From NCBI RefSeq assembly GCF_027579695.1, contig NC_083579.1, positions 68,725,871-68,789,870 on the forward strand: a stretch of DNA of 64,000 nt. Reading direction: 5' to 3'. A model generated the notes under the pieces. That model was not told where the DNA came from. It saw only the letters and a list, made by a program, of their open reading frames with translations, and ran no database searches. Within the stretch, counting starts at the first letter, position 1; each line of letters opens with the position of its first letter. The DNA comes from Neoarius graeffei. Its lineage: Eukaryota > Chordata > Actinopteri > Siluriformes > Ariidae. A program made the position numbers and the translations under genes. Positions 1 to 11,524 of this stretch are shown piece after piece.

Positions 1-220
1 ACACTCACATTCACACCTACGGTCAATTTAGAGTCACCAGTTAACCTAACCTGCATGTCTTTGGACTGTGGGGGAAACCGGAGCACCCGGAGGAAACCCA
101 CGCGGACACAGGGAGAACATGCAAACTCCACACAGAAAGGCCCTCGCCGGCCACGGGGCTCGAACCCGGACCTTCTTGCTGTGAGGCGACAGTGCTAACC
201 ACTACACCACCGTGCCGCCC
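1..220 (-). mobile_element. Mermaid/V-SINE, minus strand, cut by window edge
   Basis: The reverse complement starts GGGCGGCACGGTGGTGTAG and holds a tRNA-like head with B-box GGTTCGAGCCC, then the conserved central block (TTTGCATGTTCTCCC ... CCAAAGACATGCAGGTTAG). The LINE-like tail lies left of the window. At least ten more copies occur in this window, which makes the family assignment firm. The SINE is an RNA polymerase III type, non-coding retroposon. Confidence 0.93.
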
Positions 221-257
221 CGCACAGACTTGCAATTTTATTTTATTAATAGAACAA

Positions 258-925
258 TTAAAGGAAAACTGAAGGCAAACTTATCATCAAAATTCTATTT
301 CTCATTTTATTAAATATCGGAATGCATTTTTGATCACTATTTTGTCGCTGCTATAGCAAGTTATGAGTGTTTGAAACATGCTCTGTAAATCAGTCCATAT
401 GTCAAAGCAATGGCCGTAAACGAGATTTGTTGAGACCTGTGCGAGACATCATAGGACCAGAGTAAAATGTACAGCGGAAATCAAAGTGACCAACATCTGC
501 CACCGCTGTCAAAAGACGCGCGCGCCTTCTTTCGAATGCTGACATAATCGAGCCGGAAGTTTTGTTTTGATAGCAATCAGGAAAGTTTGAAAAAAGTCAG
601 CAGTAATCGTCATTTAAACTCGTTTTTGTGCAATATTTCGTTTGGAAAACAGTTTTCAAAATGGAGGTGCTGACACTTCACGTTTCAAAGTCTCGCACAA
701 GTCTCGTGAAGATCGCGTGGATAAACGACGCCTGCCGTGGACCAAATGAACTAAATTCAACACGGCTAAAAAAACGAATAGGCCGATAAGTATAATATTT
801 AATTGCAATTAGTTGCCAATACGAGTCACAATAGACAGTAAGGTTACTAAAACCAAAAACATGTTATTCAATTACGTTTATTAAGAAATAAAGCAAGTTT
901 AAAAATGACTTCAGTTTTCCTTTAA
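258..925. mobile_element. TTAA-flanked MITE, intact copy
   Basis: The ends are inverted repeats, AGGAAAACTGAAGG at the left and its complement CTTCAGTTTTCCT at the right, each bordered by TTAA, which would be the target duplication. About 668 bp with no convincing coding sequence. A second copy, split by a large insertion, lies at 21867-24683. TTAA duplication is typical of piggyBac and Kolobok superfamilies; I cannot decide between them. Confidence 0.75.
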
Positions 926-1589
926 TAAATTTAGAGCCACGTGGCTCTAAATTCTCCGCTATCATTTCTTGCTTCACCGTGACGCAATTCAAGATACTAC
1001 GTCATGCATCATGTAGTGGGCTTTCCCCGTTCGCACAAGGCATTGTGGGATACAAATTTGAAACAGGAGAGGAAAACGGAGGACGCGAGTGTGCAAGTGA
1101 AGCATGGAAGACCGACTACAATAACGGAAAGCAAGAAGAAAAGATGTTAATGTTATACACGAAGGAAAGGAAACGCAGGACGAAACTAATAAATATCGGC
1201 GGTCAGCGAGCACCTCTGTGTGATCAGCTGTTTGTTTAGTGACAGAATGATGGAACGGTCAGTGCACGCTCAAAGTAAACTTGTAGATGGCAGTAATGCA
1301 ACACTGCGGATGCCGGCTGCTAGGTAAACCTGCGTACGCGCACACCGGACTTCCTCTGTTGGCACGAAGCGAGTAATTGCACGCACATTATTTGCTCAGG
1401 AATCTACTCAAATTAAATAACTTCCCAGTCACTGAATGGCCTGTGTTTTTTTTTTTTTATATTACATGAATAAACCTATCACAATGTCCAAATTTCAGAA
1501 GGAACTAAAATTTCGCCAGTTTTATGAAATCGAAAAGAAGAAACCTTTGTCACATGCACACTTCAAGCACAGTGAAATTCATCCTCTGC
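926..1589. other. No gene seen (probable VASH1 intron)
   Basis: AT-rich sequence with a T tract at 1447-1459. Two short open frames overlap on opposite strands but show no family resemblance or splice context, so I do not call them. Confidence 0.5.
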
Positions 1590-2010
1590 ATTTAACCCAT
1601 CTGAAACAGTGAAAACACCCAGAGCAGTGGGCAGCCACACTACAGCGCCCGCTTAGGTACCTTGCTCAAGGGCACTTCAGCCCAAGGCCGCCCCACGTTA
1701 ACCTAACTGCATGTCTTTGAACTGTGAGGGAAACTGGAGCACCCGGAGGAAACCCACACGGACACAGGGAGAACATGCAAACTCCGCACAGAAAGGTCCT
1801 CACCAGCCGCTGGGTTCGAACCCGGAACCTTCTTGCTGTGAGGCGGCCGTGCTAACCACTACACCACCGTGCCGCCCAAAGCCATCTACTTTTAAGGGGC
1901 AAATGAGGTGTACATGCACACGTCTGGGAGGTAGAAGGAAACCAGAAAACCCACACGGGCGGACATAAGGAGAACATGCAAAACTCTGCCCAGACAGTAA
2001 CCCAAGCTGA
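1590..2010 (-). mobile_element. Composite of diverged SINE fragments
   Basis: 1690-1877 is a minus-strand Mermaid head plus central block. 1590-1690 resembles another fish repeat (GAGCAGTGGGCAGCCA, CTTGCTCAAGGGCAC). 1878-2010 is a more diverged central block (GAAACCAGAAAACCCACAC ... GGAGAACATGCAAA). All are old and truncated. Confidence 0.7.
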
Positions 2011-2135
2011 ATCAAACGAGGAAAGAACATGTCAAGAAACTGCAGTTTATTTAAGTAATAACGTAGACGAAGCGGTTAAAAAGAAAGAAAAGTTTAATAC
2101 ATTATACATATACTGAACGGTAGGAGAATATGGAC

Positions 2136-2486
2136 CTTGGGCAGGTCACTGGCTCCCCGGATCCTCTTCTCTACCTCCTCTCCTTGTGGGTGAATCCGGG
2201 TCACGTGTCTCCACATCTGCTCCCAGGTTTCTTCGTTGACCGGCAACCCTCCCCGATTGACGATGAACATGATCCCTCCATCTCGCAGATCTTCCTCTCC
2301 ATCGTCCTCCTGCTCCTCGTCCCTCTCCTCCACGCCCTCCAGACTCGGGGCAGGCCGCAGCATCGGGACCCCGCTGACCTTTGACTTGGACTGGGGCTGG
2401 CTGAGGCAGATGCCAATTCCAGCTTTGTCCATCAGTCTCCGTGGAGACGCACAGTGATGGACACGCCCACAGCACGTGACTGGCAT
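2136..2486 (-). CDS. vash1: Vasohibin-1, first coding exon
   Basis: The frame encodes an acidic N-terminal stretch followed by GEEDLRDGG, NRGGLPV, ETWEQMWRHV, HPQGEEVEKRIRGASDLPK, matching the start of vertebrate VASH1 more closely than VASH2. The exon ends CCCAAG with donor GTCCAT at 2135-2130, where the family continues with a proline-rich segment in the next exon. VASH1 is a tubulin tyrosine carboxypeptidase that works with SVBP; its catalytic Cys-His-Ser exons are outside the window. Two starts are possible: Met1 at 2486, directly after an in-frame TAG, or Met19 at 2432. Met19 gives a leader about as long as the human one and has G at +4, so I favour it. Family assignment is firm, exact start is not. 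Confidence 0.9.
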
Positions 2487-2588
2487 CTAGGGCTCATAAC
2501 CACACACCTGGAGGAATTACCTGGATCAGTTAGCCGATTTAAACCAAGGGCTGGAGAAACTGTCCGCCATGTTGTTTCAAAAGTACAC

Positions 2589-2621
<33 letters not shown>
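2589..2621. repeat. (AAT)n microsatellite
   Basis: Uninterrupted AAT repeat upstream of the vash1 exon. Confidence 0.95.
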
Positions 2622-2626
<5 letters not shown>

Positions 2627-2949
2627 ATTTGGTGTACTTAGGGACTATGTGGCGAAAGCCTACACCTCTGAGGAAATTTTCCAGACACTAGACAAAAATA
2701 GCAAGAGATTCAGGATTTCACTTTCGTTAATTTTAACCATTTTGTTCTGTAATTAGCGTTAATGAGACAACACGGTTATTCCGAGTCTAGGACACACAAA
2801 CACACGACACTCAGCCGAGGCTCTGCTGTAGTTATTTTCCTCCAAAAACAGGCCAAAACAACGCAAATAAAAGCGATATAAAAACTCAGCAGTGTTATTC
2901 TGAGGTAAAAAAGCAGAAAGTGTGTGAAAGCGAAGACAAAAAGCGACAC

Positions 2950-3200
2950 TAGAACCGATAAACACCGCTCTGTCTGTCCCCGAGGTTGCTCCGAGCTGCT
3001 CAATAAATAATTCGGTACCGTTTTTCCCTCACACACGCGTCTCGGTACCGCCGCAGCTCCGTATTTCTCCCCGGTCCTCTGGAAACCCGTTAACCGCCAC
3101 TGATGCTGCTCTAACGCCGGCTACAGTCACTGAACGCTGCCTCGGCACTCCCTGCGCATGCGCGGTTTAAACAGATTACAACGAGCCGAGTCTTAATCGG
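2950..3200 (-). promoter_or_regulatory. Probable vash1 promoter / 5' UTR region with NRF1 site
   Basis: A local CpG- and GC-rich stretch in AT-rich surroundings, upstream of the vash1 exon on the minus strand. It contains the palindrome TGCGCATGCGC at 3153-3163, a full NRF1 consensus. No TATA box is evident. Transcription start and any non-coding first exon cannot be fixed from sequence. Confidence 0.5.
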
Positions 3201-3620
3201 CTCCCTTCTGCCCTGACTAGGCGCCCTATCTAGGGTGTCAAATAACGGTCTCTGCACCCCGAATAGTGCATGATAAATCTAACCGGACTCGATTCGGAGT
3301 TCAGCCCAGGCTTGGGCTTGGCCAAATCCTGCAGGCTGCACTGGGCTTCAGCAGCTCATTATCATCAACTCTCTGTATCAGATGTCTCCACTCAGTCTTA
3401 TTAACAACTATATCAATTTACTTATTAACACATGATAATCATCATCATTATTATGCTTCTTTGCACTTGATTACATACTTCAGGAGAGTATGTTTAAATA
3501 ATATTGGCTGGCGTTGAGTGGAATATCAGATATATTCCATTCGGCTAGCATGATATTGAATGAATCGAAGGCGAGTAGCTGAACGGAATGTATCTGAGAG
3601 ACCATGAAAAAAAAGCCAGA

Positions 3621-3654
<34 letters not shown>

Positions 3655-3689
3655 CATACACACTATCAGCATTCTCGAAGGCTGACACG
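3201..3689. other. No gene seen; includes (ATT)n
   Basis: Intergenic sequence with an ATT microsatellite at about 3622-3652. The ORFs here look fortuitous. Confidence 0.5.
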
Positions 3690-3886
3690 AGCTTACCAGC
3701 GACTCGGTGCTGTTAGTGCGGCAGTCCAGTTACCTTCCAGCCAGTGTAGCAGTGGTGTTAGCAAAGGCTGACGCTAACTTACCCATAACTCGGTGCTGTT
3801 AGCGCAGCAGTCCAGTTACCTTCCAGCAGCGTAGCAGTAGTGTTAGCAAAGTCTGACACTAGCTTACCCATGACTCGGTGCTGTTA

Positions 3887-4513
3887 GGCAGCTGGGCCAT
3901 AGAAGGTTCACGCTGCACGCTGCATGCTGCACGCTACACGCGTGTAAAGAAAAGTGGACAAACGTAGCATGACTTGCTCTGGGCCATAGAACGGCGTTCA
4001 CGTTGCACGCTGCACACTTCACGCGTGAAGCGTGAAATGAACATGCACACTTTTTTCTAGGCGTGAAGATGGAAATTCCAGTCAATGCATGCGGTCACCG
4101 CCGCGCCAGCCAATCAGAACCGGTCTAGGGAGATAACTCTATGCTTTCAGGGGAAAACTTCAGAAAAAATATAATTGAATGGTATAATTGAAAAATAGTT
4201 CTTCATCGGGATTGTCAAGCAGATTATAGAATGTTCGGTGAAATTCACCACGGGTTTCTCTCAGAAGGAAGTGTTCTCGGCTCCAAATTCTGTTCCTTTT
4301 TCTCTTCCTCTGTCTCAGTAAAAGCAGAATGAGGCAATCGTCGTCATCCGAAGAGTCCATATTGTTGGTTACTCGGTCAAAGTAGAACAGACGCAACACG
4401 TGAACATCCAAGCATGAAGTTTAATGGCCCAGGGTCCGGTTCTTCACGTGAACGTGTAGCGTGTAGCGTGCAGCATGCAGCGTGCAGCGTGAACCTTCTA
4501 TGGCCCAGCTGCC
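3887..4513. mobile_element. Harbinger-like MITE inside the minisatellite
   Basis: Perfect ends GGCAGCTGGGCCATAGAAGG and its complement, followed by subterminal GCTGCACGC repeats on both sides. Flanked by TTA at 3884-3886 and 4514-4516, a three-base duplication typical of PIF/Harbinger. The minisatellite unit resumes in register on the right. The interior keeps a transposase remnant on the minus strand. Confidence 0.85.
4160..4411 (-). pseudogene. Harbinger transposase N-terminal remnant
   Basis: The frame contains MDSSDDDDCLIL, a basic run RQRKRKRNRIW, and then HFLLRETRGEFHRTFYNLL. This layout resembles the N-terminus of HARBI1-type transposases, which lies before the nuclease domain. The DDE nuclease is absent, so the element can only be moved by a related full copy. 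Likely start is the internal Met at about 4360. Assignment rests on motif resemblance and on the TTA-flanked host element. Confidence 0.55.
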
Positions 4514-6256
4514 TTAGCGCGGCAGTCCTTCCAGCCAGTGTAGCAGTAGTGTTAGCAAAGGCTGACGCTAACTTACCAGCGACCCGGTGCTGTTAGCGCG
4601 GCAGTCCAGTTACCTTCCAGCAGTGTAGCAGTAGTGTTAGCAAAGTCTGACACTAGCTTACCCATGACTCGGTGCTGTTAGCGTGGCAGTCCAGTTACCT
4701 TCCAGCAGCGTAGCAGTAGCGTTAGCAAAGTCTGACACTAGCTTACCCGCAACTCAGTGCTGTTAGCGTGGCAGTCCAGTTACCTTCCAGTCGGTGTAGC
4801 AGTAGTGTTAGCAAAGGCTGACACTAAATTACCCATGACTCGGTGCTGTTAGTGTGGCAGTCCAGTTACCTTCCAGTCGGTGTAGCAGTAGTGTTAGCAA
4901 AGGCTGACGCTAACTTACCAGCGACCCAGTGCTGTTAGCGCAGCAGTCCAGTTACCTTCCAGCAGCGTAGCAGTAGCGTTAGCGAAGTCTGACACTAGCT
5001 TACCCGCAACTCAGTGCTGTTAGCGTGGCAGTCCAGTTACCTTCCAGTCGGTGTAGCAGTAGTGTTAGCAAAGGCTGACGCTAAATTACCCATGACTCGG
5101 TGCTGTTAGCATGGCAGTCCAGTTACCTTCCAGCCAGTGTAGCAGTAGTGTTAGCAAAGGCTGATGCTAACTTACCCATGACTCGGTGCTGTTAGCGCGG
5201 CAGTCCAGTTACCTTCCAGCAGCGTAGCAGTAGTGTTAGCGAAGTCTGACACTAGCTTACCCGCGACTCAGTGCTGTTAGCATGGCAGTCCAGTTACCTT
5301 CCAGTGGCATAGCAGTAGCATTAGTGAAGGCCGACGCTAGCTTACCAGCGACTCGGTGCTGTTAGCGCAGCAGTCCAGTTACCTTCCAGCAGCGTAGCAG
5401 TAGCGTTAGCGAAGTCTGACACTAGCTTACCCGCAACTCAGTGCTGTTAGCGTGGCAGTCCAGTTACCTTCCAGTCGGTGTAGCAGTAGTGTTAGCAAAG
5501 GCTGACGCTAAATTACCCATGACTCGGTGCTGTTAGCATGGCAGTCCAGTTACCTTCCAGCCAGTGTAGCAGTAGTGTTAGCAAAGGCTGATGCTAACTT
5601 ACCCATGACTCGGTGCTGTTAGCGCGGCAGTCCAGTTACCTTCCAGCAGCGTAGCAGTAGTGTTAGCGAAGTCTGACACTAGCTTACCCGCGACTCAGTG
5701 CTGTTAGCATGGCAGTCCAGTTACCTTCCAGTGGCATAGCAGTAGCATTAGTGAAGGCCGACGCTAGCTTACCAGCGACTCGGTGCTGTTAGCGCGGCAG
5801 TCCTTCCAGCCAGTGTAGTAGTAGTGTTAGCAAAGGCTGACGCTAACTTACCAGCGACCCGGTGCTGTTAGCGCAGCAGTCCAGTTACCTTCCAGCAGCG
5901 TAGCAGTACCGTTAGCGAAGTCTGACACTAGCTTACCTATGACTCGGTGCTGTTAGCGCGGCAGTCCAGTTACCTTCCAGCCAGTGTAGCAGTAGTGTTA
6001 GCAAAGGCTGATGCTAACTTACCCATGACTCGGTGCTGTTAGCATGGCAGTCCAGTTACCTTCCAGCCAGTGTAGCAGTAGTGTTAGCAAAGGCTGATGC
6101 TAACTTACCCATGACTCGGTGCTGTTAGCGCGGCAGTCCAGTTACCTTCCAGCAGCGTAGCAGTAGTGTTAGCGAAGTCTGACACTAGCTTACCCGCGAC
6201 TCAGTGCTGTTAGCATGGCAGTCCAGTTACCTTCCAGTGGCATAGCAGTAGCATTA

Positions 6257-7448
6257 TGGCCCTTTTCCACTACCCTTTTTCAGCTCACTTCAGCTCGCTT
6301 CAGCTCACTTCAGCCCGACACGGCTCGCGTTTCGACTACCAAAAACCAGCACGACTCAGCTTGCTTCAGCCCTGCTTAGCCCCTAAAACTCGCACCGTTT
6401 TGGAGTGGGGCTGAAGCGAGCCAAGCCGTGCCGAGTGAGGTTGGGGGCGTGAGCAGACACTCCCCTGTGCACTGATTGGTGAGGAGGAGTGTCCTCACAT
6501 GCCCACACACGCCCCGCGAGCGCGCTGGGATCTGTAAACACCGCAAACCCGGAAGAAGAAGAATTACGAATTACGAGAATTTCTGAAGCCTTATGCGCCT
6601 CGCCTCATCTATACGCTCTTGCCAGTATCTGTTGGCGTTGTCGGTGACAACAAGCCACAGCACCAAGACCAGCAACACTAACGACTCCATGTCCTCCATG
6701 TTTATTGTTTACTATCCGGGTCGTGAGACTACTGCTTAAAAGCTCACTGAATCAGTGACATACAGAGCATCGTGGACGAGTTTGCAGAGCGCAAGGCTCG
6801 TCGTATGCCCTTCAAATAATGCGCGCAGTAGGCTATTGATGTTTTATTATGAGCCATGTACAGTATGTCGCCTAATGTTTTTTTGTTTCTGAGTTACATG
6901 TTCGTTTGAAGGACTTAATGTATAAAATAACATAGTTGCACCCCGTAGTGTTGAAATTGGTAAACACAGTGCATTCAGTGAGGTTTGCACCGCCCTCCTT
7001 TTATTTCTGACTCTTCCTGTCACCCTTGCAACCTCTGAGCGCTCATTCGTATGCCCTTCAAATAATGTGCGCAGTATAGGCTATTGATGTTTTATTATGA
7101 GCCATGTACAGTATCCTAATGTTTTTTGTTTCTGAGTTACATGTTCGTTTGAAGGACTTCGTTTTTGTAGCCTAAAATGATATGATAAGCTTTAATAAAG
7201 GGCCCGGTCATTTGCCCCGCCCCCGGCCCGGCTCTGACTTGTTCCGCCACTGTCACTGATGTCACTGTTTGCGCTGCTTAACGACACCACGTGACGTCCA
7301 CCCACTTTCGCTAACTCCACCCAATGTGTCCACCCACTTCCAGCCAGCACGGTTCAGCGCGGTTGTAGTCGAAATGCAACTCCAACAGCCCCGCTCAGCT
7401 CGACTCAGCACGGCACGGCTCAGCCGCGTTTGTAGTGGAAAAGCGGCA
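6257..7448. mobile_element. Harbinger-like element (TGGCCCTTTTCCACTAC ends)
   Basis: The left end TGGCCCTTTTCCACTAC pairs with right end GTAGTGGAAAAGCGGCA. TTA is duplicated at 6254-6256 and 7449-7451, and the minisatellite motif GCATTAGTGAAGG is split exactly there. The interior has CAGCTCACTTC subterminal repeats and two partial internal duplications (near 6800 and 7050) but no transposase. A shorter relative is at 17412-18106. Confidence 0.85.
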
Positions 7449-8480
7449 TTAGTGAAGGCCGACGCTAGCTTACCAGCGACTCGGTGCTGTTAGCGCGGCA
7501 GTCCTTCCAGCCGGTGTAGCAGTAGTGTTAGCAAAGGCTGACGCTAACTTACCAGCGACCCGGTGCTGTTAGCGCAGCAGTCCAGTTACCTTCCAGCAGC
7601 GTAGCAGTAGCTTTAGCGAAGTCTGATACTAGCTTACCCGCAACTCAGTGCTGTTAGCGTGGCAGTCCAGTTACCTTCCAGTCGGTGTAGCAGTAGTGTT
7701 AGCAAAGGCTGACGCTAAATTACCCATGACTCGGTGCTGTTAGCGCAGCAGTCCAGTTACCTTCCAGCAGGGTAGCAGTACCGTTAGCGAAGTCTGACAC
7801 TAGCTTACCTATGACTCGGTGCTGTTAGCGCGGCAGTCCAATTACCTTCCAGCCAGTGTAGCAGTAGTGTTAGCAAAGGCTGATGCTAACTTACCCATGA
7901 CTTGGTGCTGTTAGCGCGGCAGTCCAGTTACCTTCCAGCAGCGTAGCAGTAGTGTTAGCGAAGTCTGACACTAGCTTACCCGCGACTCAGTGCTGTTAGC
8001 ATGGCAGTCCAGTTACCTTCCAGTGGCATAGCAGTAGCATTAGTGAAGGCCGACGCTAGCTTACCAGCGACTCGGTGCTGTTAGCGCGGCAGTCCTTCCA
8101 GCCGGTGTAGCAGTAGTGTTAGCAAAGGCTGACATTAGCTTACCCATGACTCGGTGCTGTTAGCGCAGCAGTCCAGTTACCTTCCAGCAGCGTAGCAGTA
8201 GCATTAGCAAAGGCCGACGCTAGCTTACCCGTGACTCAGTGCTGTTAGTGCAGCAGTCCTGTTAGCTTCCAGCCAGCATAGCTTTATTTATTTATTTATT
8301 AGCTTTGCCATAGCAAGATCTATGTATGTGCATACATTATGGCTGGGAAACCACTACAGCTTGTGCCAATTAGTGGTAGCGAAGGCCGATGCTAGCTTAC
8401 CCGCGACTCGGTGCTGTTAGCACGGCAGTTCAGTTACCTTCTAGCTGGTGTAGTGTTAGCGCAGGCCAATGCTAGCACAG

Positions 8481-8843
8481 TCAAGCTGAATATTTTTATT
8501 ATTATTATTAATATTTTCCCTGTGTAATTTACGGAGTTACTTTTAAAATCAACATTGACAACTACACACAACAGAGCAACCTGGCAGCCAAAATTCTCTC
8601 AAAATCTTTCGCTTTTAACGAAGCAAACCTCTCGGCCATGTTTGTTTACAAACTGTCACAGTCACTCGCTAGCACAGAAGGTTTACATCTCCGATGTGTG
8701 TCTCTTCCAGTTTTTCAATGTCCGTTGGTATGTTTTTCTCTTGTAAATACGTGTGAAGAATATCTAATGAAGTTTTGGTAGCCTTTCGGGTGTTGAGCAT
8801 GTCTTCAGTTTCAATTTATTTATTTAGTGCTTAAACCTAGCAC
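8481..8843. other. No gene seen
   Basis: AT-rich sequence with a short ATT run at about 8503-8515. Confidence 0.5.
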
Positions 8844-9224
8844 GGGGCAGCACGGTGGTATAGTGGTTAGCGCTGTCGCCTCACAGCAAGAAGGTCCGGG
8901 TTCGAGCCCCGTGGCCGGCGAGGGCCTTTCTGTGCGGAGTTTGCATGTTCTCCCCGTGTCCGCGTGGGTTTCCTCCGGGTGCTCCGGTTTCCCCCACAGT
9001 CCAAAGACATGCAGGTTAGGTTAACTGGTGGCTCTAAATTGACCGTAAGTGTGAATGTGAGTGTGAATGGTTGTCTGTGTCTATGTGTCAGCCCTGTGAT
9101 GACCTGGCGACTTGTCCAGGGTGTACCCCGCCTTTCGCCCGTAGTCAGCTGGGATAGGCTCCAGCTTGCCTGCGACCCTGTAGAACAGGATAAAGCGGCT
9201 AGAGATAATGAGATGAGATGAGAT
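8844..9224 (+). mobile_element. Mermaid/V-SINE, full length
   Basis: tRNA-like head, central conserved block and a tail ending GATAATGAGATGAG. Target-site duplication AAACCTAGCAC at 8833-8843 and 9225-9235. Confidence 0.97.
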
Positions 9225-9909
9225 AAACCTAGCACTGGATTAGCCTCGTCTTCTGTCTTTCCCAGCCGACAAAGAAACGATTCTGTGCATGCGCAACAGA
9301 AAAGTTTTGTCATTGGATTTTCACATGAGCTCTGACATGTGACGTCGTGTTGGCTGCAATATTATAACAATACTCAACACTCATTCTCTATTGGGTAGAG
9401 TGGCGTAATACATGGAGGCGAAGCGATATGCTAACAGTATCGCATGCTATCAAACCAAATGAATGAAACCCGCTAGAAGGGAATAGAATACGTTTTCATT
9501 CCATCGAAAAAGTGTCCATTTGTTTACATGGTCCTCGTCTTTACATCGGCCTATTATATTCTTCCATGCAACACTCACTGCGGCATTATTTCAATACTAA
9601 TATTATTAATTTCCTTTACTTTTGTATTTCAATATTGATGTGCTTTTTATATATATTTTTTTCTCCTTTTAGCATAAGGGACAATTTTCAGTTGGGGCAC
9701 GAGCCCTGGTATTGTCCCTTGCTACCATGTTTATTGTTTTGTATTTGGTTGTGTTTAATTCTTTTTAAAATTTTAATCATTGTAATTATTTCTCTCTTTG
9801 TGGTGAACTGCAATAAAATAAACTAATGAAAGTTTTTTTTTTTAAATATACATAAATTTATTGAATATTTTTTTCAGACTTAAAGATTTAAGTGCCATAC
9901 TCAATTAGT
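9225..9909. other. No gene seen; possible retroposon 3' end
   Basis: Contains GCAATAAAATAAACTAATG near 9810 followed by a T tract, suggesting the polyadenylated end of an old retroposon. No recognisable protein. Confidence 0.35.
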
Positions 9910-10036
9910 GAGCCCTGTGATGACCTGGCGACTTGTCCAGGGTGTACCCCGCCTTTCGCCCGTAGTCAGCTGGGATAGGCTCCAGCTTGCCTGCGGCCCT
10001 GTAGAAGGATAAAGCGGCTAGAGATAATGAGATGAG
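9910..10036 (+). mobile_element. 5'-truncated Mermaid SINE tail
   Basis: Only the LINE-derived tail is present (CCTGTGATGACCTGGCGAC to GATAATGAGATGAG). Confidence 0.92.
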
Positions 10037-10212
10037 ACTTAATTAGTGTTCATTCCCATGTCAACATTTAATGCAAGAACAATTTCATTGTCCAAATGTT
10101 CTCCAGGCCATTAAGTCGAAGTAGCTTATAAATGTCACAGTGTTAAATTTCTCATGAGCTCATTGTAGACCCCACACAGCATGTTAATATGATTTCATAA
10201 AACACACAATAC

Positions 10213-10355
10213 AGGGCAGTACGCTGGCTATCACTGCTGCCTCGCAGCAAGTGTGGTTCTGGGTTCAAACCTGCCCGTAAACCGGGACCTTTCTGTATGG
10301 GTTTGTATGTTCTCCTCATACCTGAGTGGGTTTCCTCCCACCGTCCAAAGACATG
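10213..10355 (+). mobile_element. Diverged SINE head and central block
   Basis: Resembles the Mermaid head (GGGCAGTACGCTGGCTATC, CTCGCAGCAAG, GGTTCAAACC) and central block (TTTGTATGTTCTCC), but is much diverged. Confidence 0.7.
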
Positions 10356-10575
10356 TGGATAGCGAAGACAGCCAGCAGGATCATTGGTGCCCCTCTCCGT
10401 TCTCTGATGGAGATCTACCAGAAGCGCTGCACCTGCAGGGCTATCTCCATCATTAAGGACCATTCCCACCCTTCTTCTCCCTCCTACCATCAGGGAAGAG
10501 GTACAGAAGCATCAGCTGCAGAACCAGCAGGATACTAATCAGCTTCTTCCCACAAGGTGTAAGAATAATCAACGG
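10356..10575 (+). pseudogene. L2/CR1-like LINE reverse transcriptase, C-terminal fragment
   Basis: One frame reads KTASRIIGAPLRSLMEIYQK, RCTCRAISIIKDHSHP, then, after a frame change, a segment like the SFFPQ-type end. This matches the C-terminal part of L2/CR1-clade ORF2. A C tract follows at about 10581-10597. Old, truncated and frameshifted. Confidence 0.7.
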
Positions 10576-10765
10576 ACTGTGTCCCCCCCCCCCCCCACCC
10601 GCGCCCACATCCAGCCCCTCCCCCTCTCAACAGCTTGACCTTGACCTGTCAAGGTGATACAACCTCATTAAAACTGAAACGGCCCTGAAACACAAACCGT
10701 TGTGAGCTTGGCTGCTAAAGGGTGTCTGAATATCAGATATATTTTAAGAGATTGATAATTTATAA

Positions 10766-11138
10766 TGGGCGGCACGGTGGTGTAGTGGTTAGCGCTGTCG
10801 CCTCACAGCAAGAAGGTCCTGGGTTCGAGCCCCGGGGCCGGCGAGGGCCTTTCTGTGTGGAGTTTGCATGTTCTCCCCATGTCCGCGTGGGTTTCCTCCG
10901 GGTGCTCCGGTTTCCCCCACAGTCCAAAGACATGCAGGTTAGGTTAACTGGTGACTCTAAATTGACCGTAGGTGTGAATGTGAGTGTGAATGGTTGTCTG
11001 TGTCTATGTGTCAGCCCTGTGATGACCTGGCGACTTGTCCAGGGTGTACCCCGCCTTTCACCCGTAGTCAGCTGGGATAGGCTCCAGCTTGCCTGCGACC
11101 CTGTAGAAGGATAAAGCGGCTAGAGATAATGAGATGAG
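10766..11138 (+). mobile_element. Mermaid/V-SINE, full length
   Basis: Full structure, with target duplication ATAATTTATAA at 10755-10765 and 11139-11149. Confidence 0.97.
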
Positions 11139-11200
11139 ATAATTTATAACTGATCATTTAAATTTCAATTGATAATTTAGTTTTTAATGGACAATTTAAA

Positions 11201-11366
11201 TTTTTTTTCGGGCCTCTCCACCTCCACTGGATAGGACAGTGCAGAGACAGGAAACAAGTGGGAAAGAGAGACGGGGAGGGATCGGGAAACGACCCCGGGC
11301 CGGAACCGAACCCGGGTCCCCGGACCCACGGCACGACGCCCCATCCACCTGAACCACGACGCCCCC
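11201..11366 (-). mobile_element. Second tRNA-derived SINE family
   Basis: The reverse complement starts GGGGGCGTCGTGGTTCAGG (A-box-like), has a GGGTTCGGTTCC B-box, a pyrimidine-rich body and a poly-A tail. The AT-rich flanks ACAATTTAAATTTTT and ACAATTAAATTTTTT look like an imperfect target duplication. The same family occurs at 25634-25820. Confidence 0.85.
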
Positions 11367-11524
11367 ACAATTAAATTTTTTAATTGATAATTTAACTTTT
11401 TCAAAATAATCTAACTGTTTAAATTGCTAACTTTTTAATTGCACCGCATTATGAGAGACGAGAAACTCTTTCGTTTCTTTCTGTGTATGTAAATACTCAG
11501 GAAAACGACAAATAAAGTGAATCT

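Larger units (their letters stand above)
3690..8480. repeat. ~86-bp minisatellite with higher-order structure
   Basis: Units contain the constant cores CGGTGCTGTTAGCG, GGCAGTCCAGTTACCTTCC and GTAGCAGTAGTGTTAGC, spaced 85-86 bp. Variant units (GTCTGACACTAGC, GCTGACGCTAAAT, GCCGACGCTAGC) recur in the same order, so that about 427 bp (five units) repeats, for example from 4941 and again from 5368. Two DNA elements interrupt the array (3887-4513 and 6257-7448), and its right end breaks up beyond 8282. No coding capacity. Confidence 0.93.

Noticed and set aside
2094-2486. A complete 130-codon protein at the VASH1 exon
   Set aside because: After DLPK the frame reads through a good donor (GTCCAT) into non-conserved residues; it is one exon of a spliced gene.
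3690-8480. Protein-coding repeat (silk- or mucin-like)
   Set aside because: Units of 85-86 bp are not a multiple of three and contain stops in all frames.
8844-8930. tRNA gene-like sequence (A-box and B-box) at the head of each Mermaid copy
   Set aside because: It is the tRNA-derived promoter of a SINE, followed by the constant central block and tail and bordered by target duplications. No cloverleaf with a proper acceptor stem was evident.
8867-9313. Long ORFs over the SINE copies, such as frames reading [20 protein letters not shown]
   Set aside because: They recur in every Mermaid copy on either strand and reflect the SINE sequence, not genes.
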